Notes: generated from the sequence alone by a model not told the origin. A DNA stretch of 64,000 bases from Pseudomonas siliginis (GCF_019145195.1 NZ_JAHSTW010000001.1:558001-622000), one strand, 5' to 3'; shown: positions 43,681-53,081, numbered from the stretch's first letter. Numbers and translations: made by a program.

Positions 43681-43819
43681 GTTTCGGTTGATCTTGGCCG
43701 AGGTGGGAGACCCTCGGGGCGGCCATTTTTCGGTTGTTGCTACCGGGTCGGTCAAGGAAAACCCTCCGGTACTGCTGGTAGAAACTCAATACCTCGAATG
43801 GGCTGACCATGCTGAATAA
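43681..43819 (+). pseudogene. Remnant of a second VasX-like toxin 3' end
   Basis: In frame up to the TAA at 43817-43819, the sequence encodes DPRGGHFSVVATGSVKENPP followed by VLLVETQYLEWADHAE. This parallels the effector C-terminus (DPRGKGHFPVVGAQQIKTKP, VEVQFLERADHAD). It has no start or upstream domain. The second DUF6708 gene begins inside its last codons exactly as the first begins inside the intact toxin gene. It is therefore the tail left from a duplicated toxin-immunity pair. Confidence 0.75.
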
Positions 43820-44939
43820 TCACAATGAGCCTGTTGTTGATGCGCAATGTGAGGTGATCAGAAAAGCGGGCGATGTGGAGCCGTTTCCAAGCGGAAAGAT
43901 CACCTATCTCGCACCGTTGCCATTGCCTACCGTACAGCAACCCTTTGGACCGCAAATCGGTGAACTGAATCACGTCTTCATGGAATTCGGGATAGGACCG
44001 CCGCAAGTGTTCATGTGGCAGGTAACAGTAGGGTTGCCCTTTAGTGCAACCTTCATGATCACGTTCCTTTTTCCCGCAATTGCTGGTTTTATGTTTTTTC
44101 TGGCAGGTTCGGGGTGGAATGACATATGCGGCGCCATCGAAGGAGTTTTCGATGCTTTGATTGGTACGGGCTCTTTGACCATTTTTTGTTGTTTGTGTAT
44201 TAACCTGGGCGTCTGGCACCACGTCCACAAAAAACGCCTCTCCCTCATTCCAACCCGCTTCAACCGCCAACGCCGCGAAGTCTGCTTCATGCCCGAAGGC
44301 GCCACCGAACCAGTCTTCGTTCCATGGGAATCGCTCAGCGCCTGGATCATCGAAGCCCAAGGCGCCACCCAGTTTGGCGTCCATCGCCAATACGGCATGG
44401 GCATCGGTTTTGATCACGGCGAAACCCTAACCAGCCTCGAATTCCAATGCGCCGGCCTGGAGCTTGCGATCAGCCACTGGGAAGCGATTCGCGGTTACAT
44501 GGAGTACGAAGTCAACGACCTCAAATCGATCCAGGATTTGCAGGATCTGCAAGGCCCGGGCGACCCACCCCACGAAGGCCTGCACACTTTCCGTAACGCT
44601 CGCACGCAGATGCATCAGCAGATCCGTGAAGGCCGCCGCTCGCGGCTGTCGGGATTTTTTTGGTACCTGTATCACGTCATGACTTTATGGACGATTCCCA
44701 ATCGTCTGGTCGAATGGGAGGTGCGCCGTCTGGAAAGAATCGGCAAGCAGGCGCTGCCGGAAGTCATGCGCGCCTGGTCCGAGCCGCTGCCGAAAGAGCA
44801 ATGGGCCAAGCCCAGTGAAGAGTTGTTGCGACTGAGTGAACAAGTGCGGCAGATGCACAAGCGCCAGCCGCATCGGCCGATTACCGAAATATTCGCCGCT
44901 GTCGGTGCAAGCAGACACACGACAAGGCAAGGGGCGTGA
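43809..44939 (+). CDS. DUF6708 protein, probable immunity partner 2
   Basis: The 376-residue paralogue of 42468-43580. From about residue 138 (HKKRLSLIPTRFNRQRREVC) to about residue 360 it is nearly identical, with scattered changes (for example HHHH to HHVH, MREW to MRAW). The first 130 residues and their membrane helices (FSATFMITFLFPAIAGFMFF) differ strongly. The last dozen residues also differ (GASRHTTRQGA). An orphan immunity protein for a toxin no longer encoded intact here is the simplest reading. Confidence 0.8.
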   Translation: MLNNHNEPVVDAQCEVIRKAGDVEPFPSGKITYLAPLPLPTVQQPFGPQIGELNHVFMEFGIGPPQVFMWQVTVGLPFSATFMITFLFPAIAGFMFFLAGSGWNDICGAIEGVFDALIGTGSLTIFCCLCINLGVWHHVHKKRLSLIPTRFNRQRREVCFMPEGATEPVFVPWESLSAWIIEAQGATQFGVHRQYGMGIGFDHGETLTSLEFQCAGLELAISHWEAIRGYMEYEVNDLKSIQDLQDLQGPGDPPHEGLHTFRNARTQMHQQIREGRRSRLSGFFWYLYHVMTLWTIPNRLVEWEVRRLERIGKQALPEVMRAWSEPLPKEQWAKPSEELLRLSEQVRQMHKRQPHRPITEIFAAVGASRHTTRQGA

Positions 44940-45016
44940 TTTGCCAGTAAACTCCCCTCCTCTCGCCGCCCTTTGTTCCTCGCGGCCACCCTCTTGATCA
45001 AAATGCGGAGTCCACC

Positions 45017-46261
45017 TTGCGTCTGTTCCACACCTCCGACTGGCACCTTGGGCAAAACCTGCACGGCCAGGAGCGCGATTTCGAGCACGCGTGTTTTCTC
45101 GAATGGCTGCTGCGCCAGTTGCACTTGGCGCAGCCGGATGTGCTGCTGATCGCCGGGGACATCTTCGATACGGTCAATCCGCCGGTCAAAGCGCAGGAAC
45201 GCCTCTACGACTTCATCGTCAGCGCTCACGAACAGCAGCCGTTGCTGACCATCGTGATGATCGCCGGCAACCATGATTCCGGTTCGCGGATCGAATTGCC
45301 GGCGCCGTTGATGCGGCGTTTGCGCACTCACGCGTTGGGTCGGGTCTTGTGGCTGGATGACGGGCAGCTCGACGCCGAACGTTTGTTGCTGCCGCTGCCG
45401 AATGCGCAGGGAGAAATCGCCGCGTGGTGTCTGGCGCTGCCGTTCTTGCGCCCTGCGGAAGTCACTGGCGCGCATCTGGGTGACAACTATCTGCGCGGCA
45501 TCGGTCAGGTGCATGAATGGCTGATCGCGGCGGCGAATGCCAAGCGTCAGCCCGGTCAGGCGTTGATCGCTATCAGCCACGCGCACATGGCCGGCGGTTC
45601 GGTGTCGGAGGATTCCGAGCGCAGCCTGATCATCGGCAATGCAGAGGCGCTGCCCGCCAGCCTGTTCGGCGAAAGCATCAGCTATGTCGCCCTCGGCCAT
45701 TTGCACAAGCCGCAGAAGGTCAACGGTGAGGAGCGCATCCGCTACAGCGGCTCGCCGATTCCGCTGTCGTTCTCCGAAATCGGTTATCAGCATCAGATTC
45801 TCGATGTGGTCCTCGAGGGTGAAACTCTGATCAGCGTCGAGCCGAAACTGATCCCGCGCTCGGTCAATCTGCAGCGCATCGGCCCGGCGCCGCTGGCCGA
45901 GATTCTGCTGCAACTGGCCGACCTGCCGAACATCGATCTGCTCGCCGAAACCCAGCGCCAGCCCTGGCTCGAAGTGCGCGTGCGCCTTGACGAGCCGCAG
46001 CCGGATCTGCGGCATCAAGTGGAAACCGCACTGCAAGGCAAAGCCGTGCGACTGGTGCGCATCGCCGCTGAATACGCCGGCAATCGCGGCGCCGATGGCA
46101 GCGATGACGGCAGCACGCTGATCGAACTCGACCAGCTCACCCCGCAGGAACTGTTCAGCCGCGCCTGGCTCGACAACTACGGCAGCGAGGTCGACGAGCA
46201 GACGCTCAAGGACTTCGCCGAACTGCTGCAGGACGTGCAACTGGAGGGCGAGCAGCCATGA
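45017..46261 (+). CDS. sbcD: Exonuclease subunit SbcD
   Basis: The 414-residue metallophosphoesterase has all five family motifs: FHTSDWHLGQ, IAGDIFD, AGNHDSGSR, ISHAHMAGG and ALGHLHKPQ. SbcD is the nuclease of the SbcCD complex, which opens hairpins and processes DNA ends. The start is TTG at 45017 with GGAG at a good distance; no better ATG exists in frame. It overlaps sbcC by ATGA. SbcCD limits palindromic DNA, of interest in a window so rich in inverted repeats. Confidence 0.96.
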   Translation: MRLFHTSDWHLGQNLHGQERDFEHACFLEWLLRQLHLAQPDVLLIAGDIFDTVNPPVKAQERLYDFIVSAHEQQPLLTIVMIAGNHDSGSRIELPAPLMRRLRTHALGRVLWLDDGQLDAERLLLPLPNAQGEIAAWCLALPFLRPAEVTGAHLGDNYLRGIGQVHEWLIAAANAKRQPGQALIAISHAHMAGGSVSEDSERSLIIGNAEALPASLFGESISYVALGHLHKPQKVNGEERIRYSGSPIPLSFSEIGYQHQILDVVLEGETLISVEPKLIPRSVNLQRIGPAPLAEILLQLADLPNIDLLAETQRQPWLEVRVRLDEPQPDLRHQVETALQGKAVRLVRIAAEYAGNRGADGSDDGSTLIELDQLTPQELFSRAWLDNYGSEVDEQTLKDFAELLQDVQLEGEQP

Positions 46262-49200
46262 AAATTCTTGCCATTCGTTTGAAGAACCTGGCCTCGCTGG
46301 CCGGGCCATTCGAGATTGATTTCACCGCTGAACCGCTGGCCAGCGCTGGTCTGTTTGCAATCACCGGCCCGACCGGCGCCGGCAAAAGCACGTTGCTCGA
46401 TGCCTTGTGCCTGGCGCTGTTTGGCGCTGTGCCGCGTCTGAACAATACCGGCCGTGATGCGAAAGTCCCGGATGCCGACGGTGAAATCGCCACTGGCGAC
46501 CCGCGCACCTTGCTGCGACGCGGCACCGGTGAAGGCTATGCCGAAGTGGATTTTGTCGGCGTCGATGGCCGTCGCTACCGCGCGCGCTGGGAAGCCAATC
46601 GTGCTCGCGAGAAGGCTGGCGGCAAACTCCAGGCCAGTCGGCAGAGCCTGCGCGACATCGATCAGGATCAACTGCTCGCCAGCCAGAAAGGCGAATACAA
46701 AACCCAGCTGGAAGCCGCGCTGGGCCTGAACTTTGAACAGTTCACTCGCGCTGTGCTGCTGGCGCAGAGTGAGTTCAGCGCGTTCCTCAAGGCCGACGAC
46801 AACGACCGCAGTGAACTGCTGGAAAAACTCACCGACACCGCGCTGTACACCCGCCTCGGCCGCCGCGCCTTCGACAAGACCAAAGAAGCCCGTGAAGCGC
46901 ACAAGCAGTTGCAGGATCAGGCCACCGGTGTGACGCCTTTGGCGCCGGAAGCGCGCGCCGAACTCGACGAGCGTTTCAACACCGCGCAGCAACAGATGAA
47001 GGCGCAACAGGCGCAGCTCAAACAACTTGAGCAACAACACGTTTGGCTGAAGGATTTGCGTCTGTTGCAGGAAGCGCAGCAAGCGGCCAGCGAACAACTG
47101 CAAGCCGCGCAACAGCAATGGCAGACACTGGCCGGCGAGCGGGTAAAACTGACGCGTCTGGAACAGCTTGGCCCGCAGCGTCATCAGTTCGCGCGCAAGG
47201 CTGAGCTCGATGCGCTGCTGACGCCACTGGCGACACAGATTGCCGCGCACACCCAACAACACGCGACGCTGGGCGAACGCCAGACGCAGCTGGAACAGAA
47301 CCTCGACGCTGCCAAAGTCGCCCTCAGCGAAGCGCAACAGCGCCAGAGCGAAAACACGCCGCTGTTGCGTCAGGCATTCGAAGAGCAAAGCACCCTCGCC
47401 CGTCTGATCAAGGACACTGCCAGCAGCGCCGAAGCCCGACAAACCGCCGAGCAAGCGTTCAAGGATGGCCAGAGCGCGATTCAGGCCTTGCAGGAAAAAC
47501 AGGCTGAGGTCGCCGAGCGTTTGCAACGCATCGCCACCGAGCTTGAGCAGAGTGCGCATCTGGCGCCGTTGAGCGATGCTTGGAGCGCCTATCGCGACCG
47601 TTTGCAACAGTTGATGCTGATCGGCAACCGCTTGAACAAAGGCCAGACCGAACTGGCGTCCCTCGAACAGAACGCCGCGCACAGTGCTGAGCAACTGGCC
47701 TCGCACAAGCAGCAACTGGAAGTGCTGTTCAAAGAGGCTGGCGCAGAGCCGGACGCAGTCGCCGAACAGATCGGCCTGCTCGGCACATTGCTGCAGGACA
47801 ACCGCAAGCAGCTGCGCGCAATCGAAGACCTGTCGCGCCTGTGGGCGTCTCAACAGGATCTCGACAAGCGCAGCGCTGAGTTGCAACAACGTCAGCTCGA
47901 CGCGCAGCAGCAACGCGAACGCCTGACCCAAGACGGGGTGAAAACCAAGGCCGAACTGACCGTCGCCGAGCAGACCCTCAGCGTCACTCGCGAACTGCTT
48001 GAACGTCAGCGGCTGGCGCGCAGCGCTAGTGTCGAAGAGTTGCGTGCGCAGTTGCAGGACGATCAGCCCTGCCCGGTCTGCGGCAGCAACGAGCATCCCT
48101 ATCACCAGCCCGAAGCGCTGTTGCAAAGCCTTGGCCGTCACGATGAAAACGAGCAGGCCAACGCCCAGCAAGTGGTCGATCAGCTCAAGGAAAAACTGAT
48201 CGAGCTGCGCGGCGAAGTCGGTGGCGTGATCGCACAACAGAAAGAGCTGCTGCAGCAACAGGAACAACTCGCGGCGCAGCAACAAGCCCTGGCCCCGAGC
48301 CTCGACGCGCATCCGCTGGCCGCGCAACTGTTCAATCAGGACGCCGACAAACGCGACGCCTGGCTCAGCCGCCAGACCGAGCAGTTGAACCAGAGCATCA
48401 CTCAAGACGAACAACGGCAAAGCGCCCTGCTCACCTTGCAACAGGACGCGGCGCGCCTGTCGCAACAATTGCGTCAGGCCGAAGTGGCGCATCAGCAAGC
48501 GGCGCAACAGCTGAGCCATCAGCAGCATGAACTCAACAGCGATCGTCAGCGCCTTGAAGAAGAACTCAGCGCGTTCGGCCCGCTGCTGCCCGCCAACACA
48601 CTTGAGGCATTGCGCCTGGAGCCGGCGGCAACGTTCATGCAGCTGGACCGGCAGATCGCCGAGCGTTTGACCCAGCTCGAACAGCAAAAGGAAGAGCTGA
48701 GCGAACAGCAGCAACGCCAGCAAACGCTGGAGAAAGAACAGGATCGCCAGCAGCTGCGCACTCAGCAGCTGCACAGTGCCGAACAGCAATTCACGGCGTT
48801 GACCGAGCAGCAGCAAAGCTGTCAGGAAAAACTCGCGCAGTTACTTGGCGAGCACAGCAACGCCGAGCATTGGCAGCAGCAGTTGGAACACGCGGTGGAA
48901 CAGACGCGTAGCGCCGAAACCCGTACAGCTGAGGAGCTGCAAAGCGTGCGCACGCAGCTGGTGCAAATCGCTGCAGAGCTCAAGTCTCAGCAGGAACGCC
49001 TGCAAGCACTGCAAGCTGAAGACCAGGCACTCGCCGGCAAGATCGCCGATTGGCGCGCCAGCCACCCTGAGCTGGATGACGGCGGCCTCGACGACTTGCT
49101 GCGCTTCGATGACGCTCAAGTCGCCGAACTGCGCCAGACCCTTCAGCACAACGAAAAAGCCATCGAACAAGCCCAGGTCCTGTTGCAGGAGCGCGATCAG

Positions 49201-49899
49201 CGTCTGCTTGATCACCAGGCCCGGCAGGACGGCAATCTTGACGCCGAACAACTCGACAGCGCCCTCGCCGAGCTGCAAAACCAGTTCGCCGTCAGCGAGC
49301 AGCAATGCGCCGAACTGCGCGCCGAGCAGGTTGAAGACCAGCGCCGACAGAACGCCAATCAGGCGCTGGCCCAGCAGATCGCCGACGCCTATGCCGAGTA
49401 CCAGCGCTGGGCGCGACTCAGTGCCTTGATCGGCTCGGCCACCGGCGACACCTTCCGCAAGATCGCCCAGGCCTACAACCTCGACCTGCTGGTACATCAC
49501 GCCAACGCGCAGCTGCGCCAACTGGTCAAACGCTATCGCCTCAAACGTGGCGGCAGCATGCTCGGCCTGCTGGTGATGGACACGGAAATGGGCGACGAAC
49601 TGCGCTCGGTGCATTCGTTGTCGGGCGGCGAGACGTTCCTCGTATCACTCGCCCTTGCGCTGGGTCTGGCCTCGATGGCGTCGAGCACGCTGAAAATCGA
49701 ATCGCTGTTTATCGATGAAGGCTTTGGCAGCCTAGATCCGGAATCCTTGCAACTGGCCATGGACGCGCTCGATGGCTTGCAGGCACAGGGACGCAAAGTC
49801 GCGGTGATTTCCCATGTGCAGGAAATGCATGAGCGGATTCCGGTGCAGATTCAGGTGCGGCGCCAGGGCAATGGTTTGAGCACGCTGGAGGTGAAATGA
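46258..49899 (+). CDS. sbcC: Exonuclease subunit SbcC
   Basis: This 1213-residue SMC-like ATPase has Walker A TGPTGAGKSTLL (36-47), long coiled coils (about 180-590 and 620-1080), a zinc hook CPVCGSNEH (about 605-613), a signature HSLSGGETFLVSLALALGLA (about 1117-1137) and Walker B SLFIDEGFGSLDPESL (about 1148-1163). It partners with SbcD. The coiled-coil part is unusually Gln-rich. The reading frame is intact and overlaps both neighbours by four bases, implying one transcript. Confidence 0.96.
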   Translation: MKILAIRLKNLASLAGPFEIDFTAEPLASAGLFAITGPTGAGKSTLLDALCLALFGAVPRLNNTGRDAKVPDADGEIATGDPRTLLRRGTGEGYAEVDFVGVDGRRYRARWEANRAREKAGGKLQASRQSLRDIDQDQLLASQKGEYKTQLEAALGLNFEQFTRAVLLAQSEFSAFLKADDNDRSELLEKLTDTALYTRLGRRAFDKTKEAREAHKQLQDQATGVTPLAPEARAELDERFNTAQQQMKAQQAQLKQLEQQHVWLKDLRLLQEAQQAASEQLQAAQQQWQTLAGERVKLTRLEQLGPQRHQFARKAELDALLTPLATQIAAHTQQHATLGERQTQLEQNLDAAKVALSEAQQRQSENTPLLRQAFEEQSTLARLIKDTASSAEARQTAEQAFKDGQSAIQALQEKQAEVAERLQRIATELEQSAHLAPLSDAWSAYRDRLQQLMLIGNRLNKGQTELASLEQNAAHSAEQLASHKQQLEVLFKEAGAEPDAVAEQIGLLGTLLQDNRKQLRAIEDLSRLWASQQDLDKRSAELQQRQLDAQQQRERLTQDGVKTKAELTVAEQTLSVTRELLERQRLARSASVEELRAQLQDDQPCPVCGSNEHPYHQPEALLQSLGRHDENEQANAQQVVDQLKEKLIELRGEVGGVIAQQKELLQQQEQLAAQQQALAPSLDAHPLAAQLFNQDADKRDAWLSRQTEQLNQSITQDEQRQSALLTLQQDAARLSQQLRQAEVAHQQAAQQLSHQQHELNSDRQRLEEELSAFGPLLPANTLEALRLEPAATFMQLDRQIAERLTQLEQQKEELSEQQQRQQTLEKEQDRQQLRTQQLHSAEQQFTALTEQQQSCQEKLAQLLGEHSNAEHWQQQLEHAVEQTRSAETRTAEELQSVRTQLVQIAAELKSQQERLQALQAEDQALAGKIADWRASHPELDDGGLDDLLRFDDAQVAELRQTLQHNEKAIEQAQVLLQERDQRLLDHQARQDGNLDAEQLDSALAELQNQFAVSEQQCAELRAEQVEDQRRQNANQALAQQIADAYAEYQRWARLSALIGSATGDTFRKIAQAYNLDLLVHHANAQLRQLVKRYRLKRGGSMLGLLVMDTEMGDELRSVHSLSGGETFLVSLALALGLASMASSTLKIESLFIDEGFGSLDPESLQLAMDALDGLQAQGRKVAVISHVQEMHERIPVQIQVRRQGNGLSTLEVK

Positions 49900-50492
49900 A
49901 CACGCTGTTTTCCTTCCGCCGCTGCCCTTACGCGATGCGTGCGCGAATGGCGCTGCGTTATGCGGGCGTGCCGGTGGAGATCGTTGAGGTCAGCCTCAAG
50001 AACAAGCCGGCGGAAATGCTCGCGCTCTCGCCCAAGGGCACCGTGCCGGTGCTGAATGCCGATGGTGTGGTGATTGATGAAAGTCTGCAGATCATGCGCT
50101 GGGCGTTGGCGCAGAATGATCCGGATGATTGGTTGCTGGCCGGCGACTCGTTCGCAGCGCTGTGGATGGAAAAACTGATTGAGGGTAATGATCAGATTTT
50201 CAAATCGGCATTGAATCGCTACAAGTACGCCGAGCGCTACCCCGAGCAGCCGATGGAAGCTTATCGAGCTGAAGGTGCGTTGTTTCTGCAGAAACTGGAT
50301 GAGTTGCTTGAAGGACGTGACTACTTAATGGCCGAGCATCCGAGCCTCGCCGACATCGCCCTGCTGCCCTTCGTCCGACAGTTCGCTCATGTTGATCGCG
50401 AGTGGTTTGCGCAGACACCTTACGTTCGCTTGCAGGTGTGGTTGCAGCGCTTGCTCGAATCCGAGCTGTTCATCTCGATCATGAAGAAGTAA
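49896..50492 (+). CDS. Glutathione S-transferase family protein
   Basis: The 198-residue protein has a thioredoxin-like N-terminal half with FRRCPYAMRARMAL and the cis-Pro segment KGTVPVLNADG followed by IDESLQIMRW, and a helical C-terminal half (MAEHPSLADIALLPFVRQFA, with the usual SLADIALLP N-capping motif). It is a GST-fold protein; a Cys near the N-terminus suggests thiol-transferase rather than classic conjugation activity. It overlaps sbcC by ATGA as the third gene of the operon. Confidence 0.88.
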   Translation: MNTLFSFRRCPYAMRARMALRYAGVPVEIVEVSLKNKPAEMLALSPKGTVPVLNADGVVIDESLQIMRWALAQNDPDDWLLAGDSFAALWMEKLIEGNDQIFKSALNRYKYAERYPEQPMEAYRAEGALFLQKLDELLEGRDYLMAEHPSLADIALLPFVRQFAHVDREWFAQTPYVRLQVWLQRLLESELFISIMKK

Positions 50493-50507
50493 CCCTCTCC
50501 CCCTCTT

Positions 50508-50612
50508 GATCGTTCCCACGCTCCGCGTGGGAATGCAGCCGGGGACGCTCTGCGTCCCATTGGAACGCGGAGCGTCCCTTGAGGCATTCCCACGCAGAGC
50601 GTGGGAACGATC
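50508..50612. repeat. Palindromic intergenic element (GATCGTTCCCACGC type)
   Basis: About 105 bp beginning GATCGTTCCCACGC and ending in its complement, with inner inverted arms around GGACGC/GCGTCC. Related copies are at 51273-51398, 51460-51528 (truncated) and 53491-53595. It is non-coding and likely a mobile palindromic repeat of pseudomonads. Confidence 0.8.
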
Positions 50613-50613
50613 A

Positions 50614-50871
50614 TTAGGCCAGTGCTTGGCACATGCCCAGCGCCATGCAATCCACTTCGAACGGTCCGAGGAAATCCACCGCGACCTTGACCGGTGGATT
50701 GCCGGCCATCAGCCCCAGCGTGTTGGCGCGTTCAATGTTGTGCGCGATGTTGTGGTTGGCCTCTATGGCCCGGGCCAAACCGCCCACCGAGCCCTGGCCA
50801 AATCCCAACAGTGAGGCGCCGTTGGTCATCAGCGCGAGGCTGGCGATGACCCAGAGTCTGTAGCCTTTCAT
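50614..50871 (-). CDS. Small exported or membrane-associated protein
   Basis: The 85-residue product starts with a hydrophobic segment (MKGYRLWVIASLALMTNGAS) that may be a signal peptide or anchor, followed by SVGGLARAIEANHNIAHNIE and FLGPFEVDCMALGMCQALA with two Cys. It is coupled to the upstream small membrane protein by an ATGA overlap. It is not recognised. The pair is flanked by palindromic repeats. Confidence 0.65.
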   Translation of the reverse strand: MKGYRLWVIASLALMTNGASLLGFGQGSVGGLARAIEANHNIAHNIERANTLGLMAGNPPVKVAVDFLGPFEVDCMALGMCQALA

Positions 50872-51080
50872 GCGCCGCCGACTCCTGCGAGTTCGGCCCT
50901 GTCGACCATCGCGCTTTGCGAGCGCAGTTCGAACTGGATGCCGGGATGGGCGACGTCGATCGGGGCGTCGAAGCTGTGTTCCATTTGTGCGCCGATGCTG
51001 ACAAACAGCACCACGGCCAGGTACAGACCGATGGCCAGGTAGGCGCCGCGTTTGGCGGAAGTGAGGATTGCGCTGGCCAT
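50868..51080 (-). CDS. Small single-pass membrane protein
   Basis: The 70-residue product has one membrane helix (RGAYLAIGLYLAVVLFVSIG, about 11-30) and a short hydrophilic tail that includes FDAPIDVAHPGIQFELRSQS. The start at 51080 has GGAGAA upstream. It shares four bases with the next gene (ATGA). A two-gene unit of tiny membrane proteins suggests a complex, but no function can be given. Confidence 0.65.
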   Translation of the reverse strand: MASAILTSAKRGAYLAIGLYLAVVLFVSIGAQMEHSFDAPIDVAHPGIQFELRSQSAMVDRAELAGVGGA

Positions 51081-51569
51081 GGTGTTCTCCGTGGGCAAAG
51101 GTTTCGATGGCCACAGAATCAATCAAAAAATCCGAAGCAACCACTCAGGGTTTGCAATGGTGAATATCAGCTTCGTTGATTATTTAGCGGCTCTATTTGC
51201 CCGCGAGAGAAAACCTATGAGTGGGGAACGCGTACGCGCGTAGGAGCTGCCGAAGGCTGCGATCTTCTGATTGATCGTTCCCACGCTCCGCGTGGGAATG
51301 CCTCAAGGGACGCTCCGCGTTCCAATGGGACGCAGAGCGTTCCAATGGGACGCAGAGCGTCCCGGGCTGCGTTCCCACGCAGAGCGTGGGAACGATCAGG
51401 TTACGCGCGCGCGTAGGAGCTGCCGAAGGCTGCGATCTTTTGATTTTGCTTTGCAGCCCGTGACGCTCCGCGTCACTGGACGCGGAGCGTCCCTAGAGGC
51501 ATTCCCACGCAGAGCATGGGAACGATCAAGATCGCAGCCTTCGGCAGCTCCAACAAGGAGATGGCAATT
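51081..51569. repeat. Cluster of palindromic intergenic repeats
   Basis: Between two small minus-strand genes lie GTAGGAGCTGCCGAAGGCTG elements at about 51240 and 51411, GATCGTTCCCACGC elements at 51273-51398 (with a GTTCCAATGGGACGCAGAGC unit duplicated inside) and 51460-51528, and an inverted GATCGCAGCCTTCGGCAGC at 51529-51551. No gene is seen. Confidence 0.75.
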
Positions 51570-51749
51570 TCAGGCTTGGGTTTTGTGATCCAGCGCGGCG
51601 TAGAAGTTGGCGCTTTGTTGCAGGTATTTCTGGGTGTAGCTCTGGGTATGGGATTTTTTGCTGGCGATTTCGACGTTGGCACCGGCTGGCAATACCACGG
51701 TGGCAGAAATGGCGGACGCGGCGATGACGGAGAAGAGATTGAAGTTCAT
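51570..51749 (-). CDS. Tiny exported protein
   Basis: The 59-residue product has a signal peptide (MNFNLFSVIAASAISATVVL, cleavage near PAGA/NVE) and a 35-residue mature part rich in Ser, Thr, Gln and Tyr (SKKSHTQSYTQKYLQQSANF). GAGGG lies before the ATG. It has no Cys. It is a probable small periplasmic protein; the family is not recognised. Confidence 0.65.
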   Translation of the reverse strand: MNFNLFSVIAASAISATVVLPAGANVEIASKKSHTQSYTQKYLQQSANFYAALDHKTQA

Positions 51750-51905
51750 GGCGGTAACCCTCGTGTTCGTTTGCTTGGTTTGCCCGGTCGGGCTGTGAAA
51801 CAAACGTAACGCTCGAGGGTTGCCTCCTTGAAATCTTTTGTAGCATTAGCCGATATCAGTGCAATTAATACAACGATGCAGGCCCCGTAGAACGGGGCCT
51901 GTGGC

Positions 51906-53081
51906 TTATTGTCGCACCAGGAATTTCAGATCGCTTGGCGCGTCCATCGGCAGTTTTTGCACGGTTTTGCCCAGCAGACCGGTCTTGGCATCGCGTTCGA
52001 CGACGACAATCTGGTTGCTCTTCTGGTTGGCAATCAAGACGAATTTACCGCTCGGATCAAGGGCAAACTCGCGCGGGTGATCACCTTCGACCGAGCGCTT
52101 TTGCAGCTCTTTGAGCTGACCGGTCGCAGGATCAATGCCGAACACTACGAGCTGATTGGCCGTGCCGCGATTGCTCACGTAGAGAAACTTGCCGTCAGCC
52201 GAAGCATGCAGCGCCGCGCCGGCCTTGTCCGAGGTTGGCTGGCCCGCCGCGAGATCGACCAGTTGCGTCTGGGTCAGCACGCCGTCGTTGTAGTCGAACA
52301 CCGCAACCTGTGCACTCATCTCCATGGTCAGCCAGGCGTGTTTGCCATCAGCGCTGAACAGCAGATGACGCGGACCACTACCGGCCGGCAAGGCTACCGA
52401 GGCGGTTTTTGCCGGGGTCAGCGGCAGGTGTGGATTGGCCTTCGGGTCGTACTGATAGATGAAAACCTTGTCCGCGCCCAAATCATTGGAGAACACATAG
52501 CGCCCGTCCGGCGACGACACCGTCGAGTGCACATGATTGGAAGCCTGACGCTCAGGATTGACCCGGCTGGCCGGGTGGCCGCTCATCTGCACGACCGGTT
52601 TCAGCTGGCCGTCGGCATCGACCGGCAATACCGCCAGGGTGCCGCCCGGATCTTCCATCACCGAATAGTTGCTGACGAACAGGTGTTTGGCATCAGCGCT
52701 GAGGCTGGAATGGGTAGGCTCGTTGCCCAGGCTATGCACTTGATTGATCAGGCTCAGCGCATGGGTCTTCGGGTCGATGGCGAAGCTGCTGACGCGGCCG
52801 ACCGGATCGTTCTGGCCCGGGCCGTTTTCGTTGACCACGAACAAACGCTTCTGGTCTTTCGAGAGGGTCAGCCACGAAGGGTTTTCGGTCTTGACCACTT
52901 GCAGTGGCTTGGCGTCGATCTGGCCGGTGGCGCTGTCGAACTGCATGCGGTAGATGCCCTGGCTGGAACCGGCGGTGTAGGAGCCGACCAGCAATTGCAG
53001 GGTTTCGGCAGAGGCGCTGGAAAGCCCCATCGCGCCGACGCTGCCGGCCATCAGCAAAGGCCAGAAGTTACGCATTTTCAT
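51906..53081 (-). CDS. Exported lactonase-family beta-propeller protein
   Basis: The 391-residue protein has a signal peptide (ending SSASA/ETLQ) and a seven-bladed propeller with YVSNRGTANQLVVFGID, VHSTVSSPDGRYVFSNDLGA and GSGPRHLLFSADGKHAWLTM motifs typical of the 6-phosphogluconolactonase-like (Lactonase, PF10282) family. Periplasmic location argues for sugar-lactone or structural roles rather than cytosolic Pgl. The ATG at 53081 is preferred because GAGG lies 9 bases upstream. The start region overlaps the 3' end of the next gene. It may supply pentonate to the catabolic module nearby; that is inference. Confidence 0.87.
   Translation of the reverse strand: MKMRNFWPLLMAGSVGAMGLSSASAETLQLLVGSYTAGSSQGIYRMQFDSATGQIDAKPLQVVKTENPSWLTLSKDQKRLFVVNENGPGQNDPVGRVSSFAIDPKTHALSLINQVHSLGNEPTHSSLSADAKHLFVSNYSVMEDPGGTLAVLPVDADGQLKPVVQMSGHPASRVNPERQASNHVHSTVSSPDGRYVFSNDLGADKVFIYQYDPKANPHLPLTPAKTASVALPAGSGPRHLLFSADGKHAWLTMEMSAQVAVFDYNDGVLTQTQLVDLAAGQPTSDKAGAALHASADGKFLYVSNRGTANQLVVFGIDPATGQLKELQKRSVEGDHPREFALDPSGKFVLIANQKSNQIVVVERDAKTGLLGKTVQKLPMDAPSDLKFLVRQ

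Noticed and set aside
46177..48816. An 879-codon minus-strand open frame with Leu-rich translation
   Set aside because: Antisense to the Gln-rich coiled coil of sbcC; Leu runs arise from complemented Gln codons.
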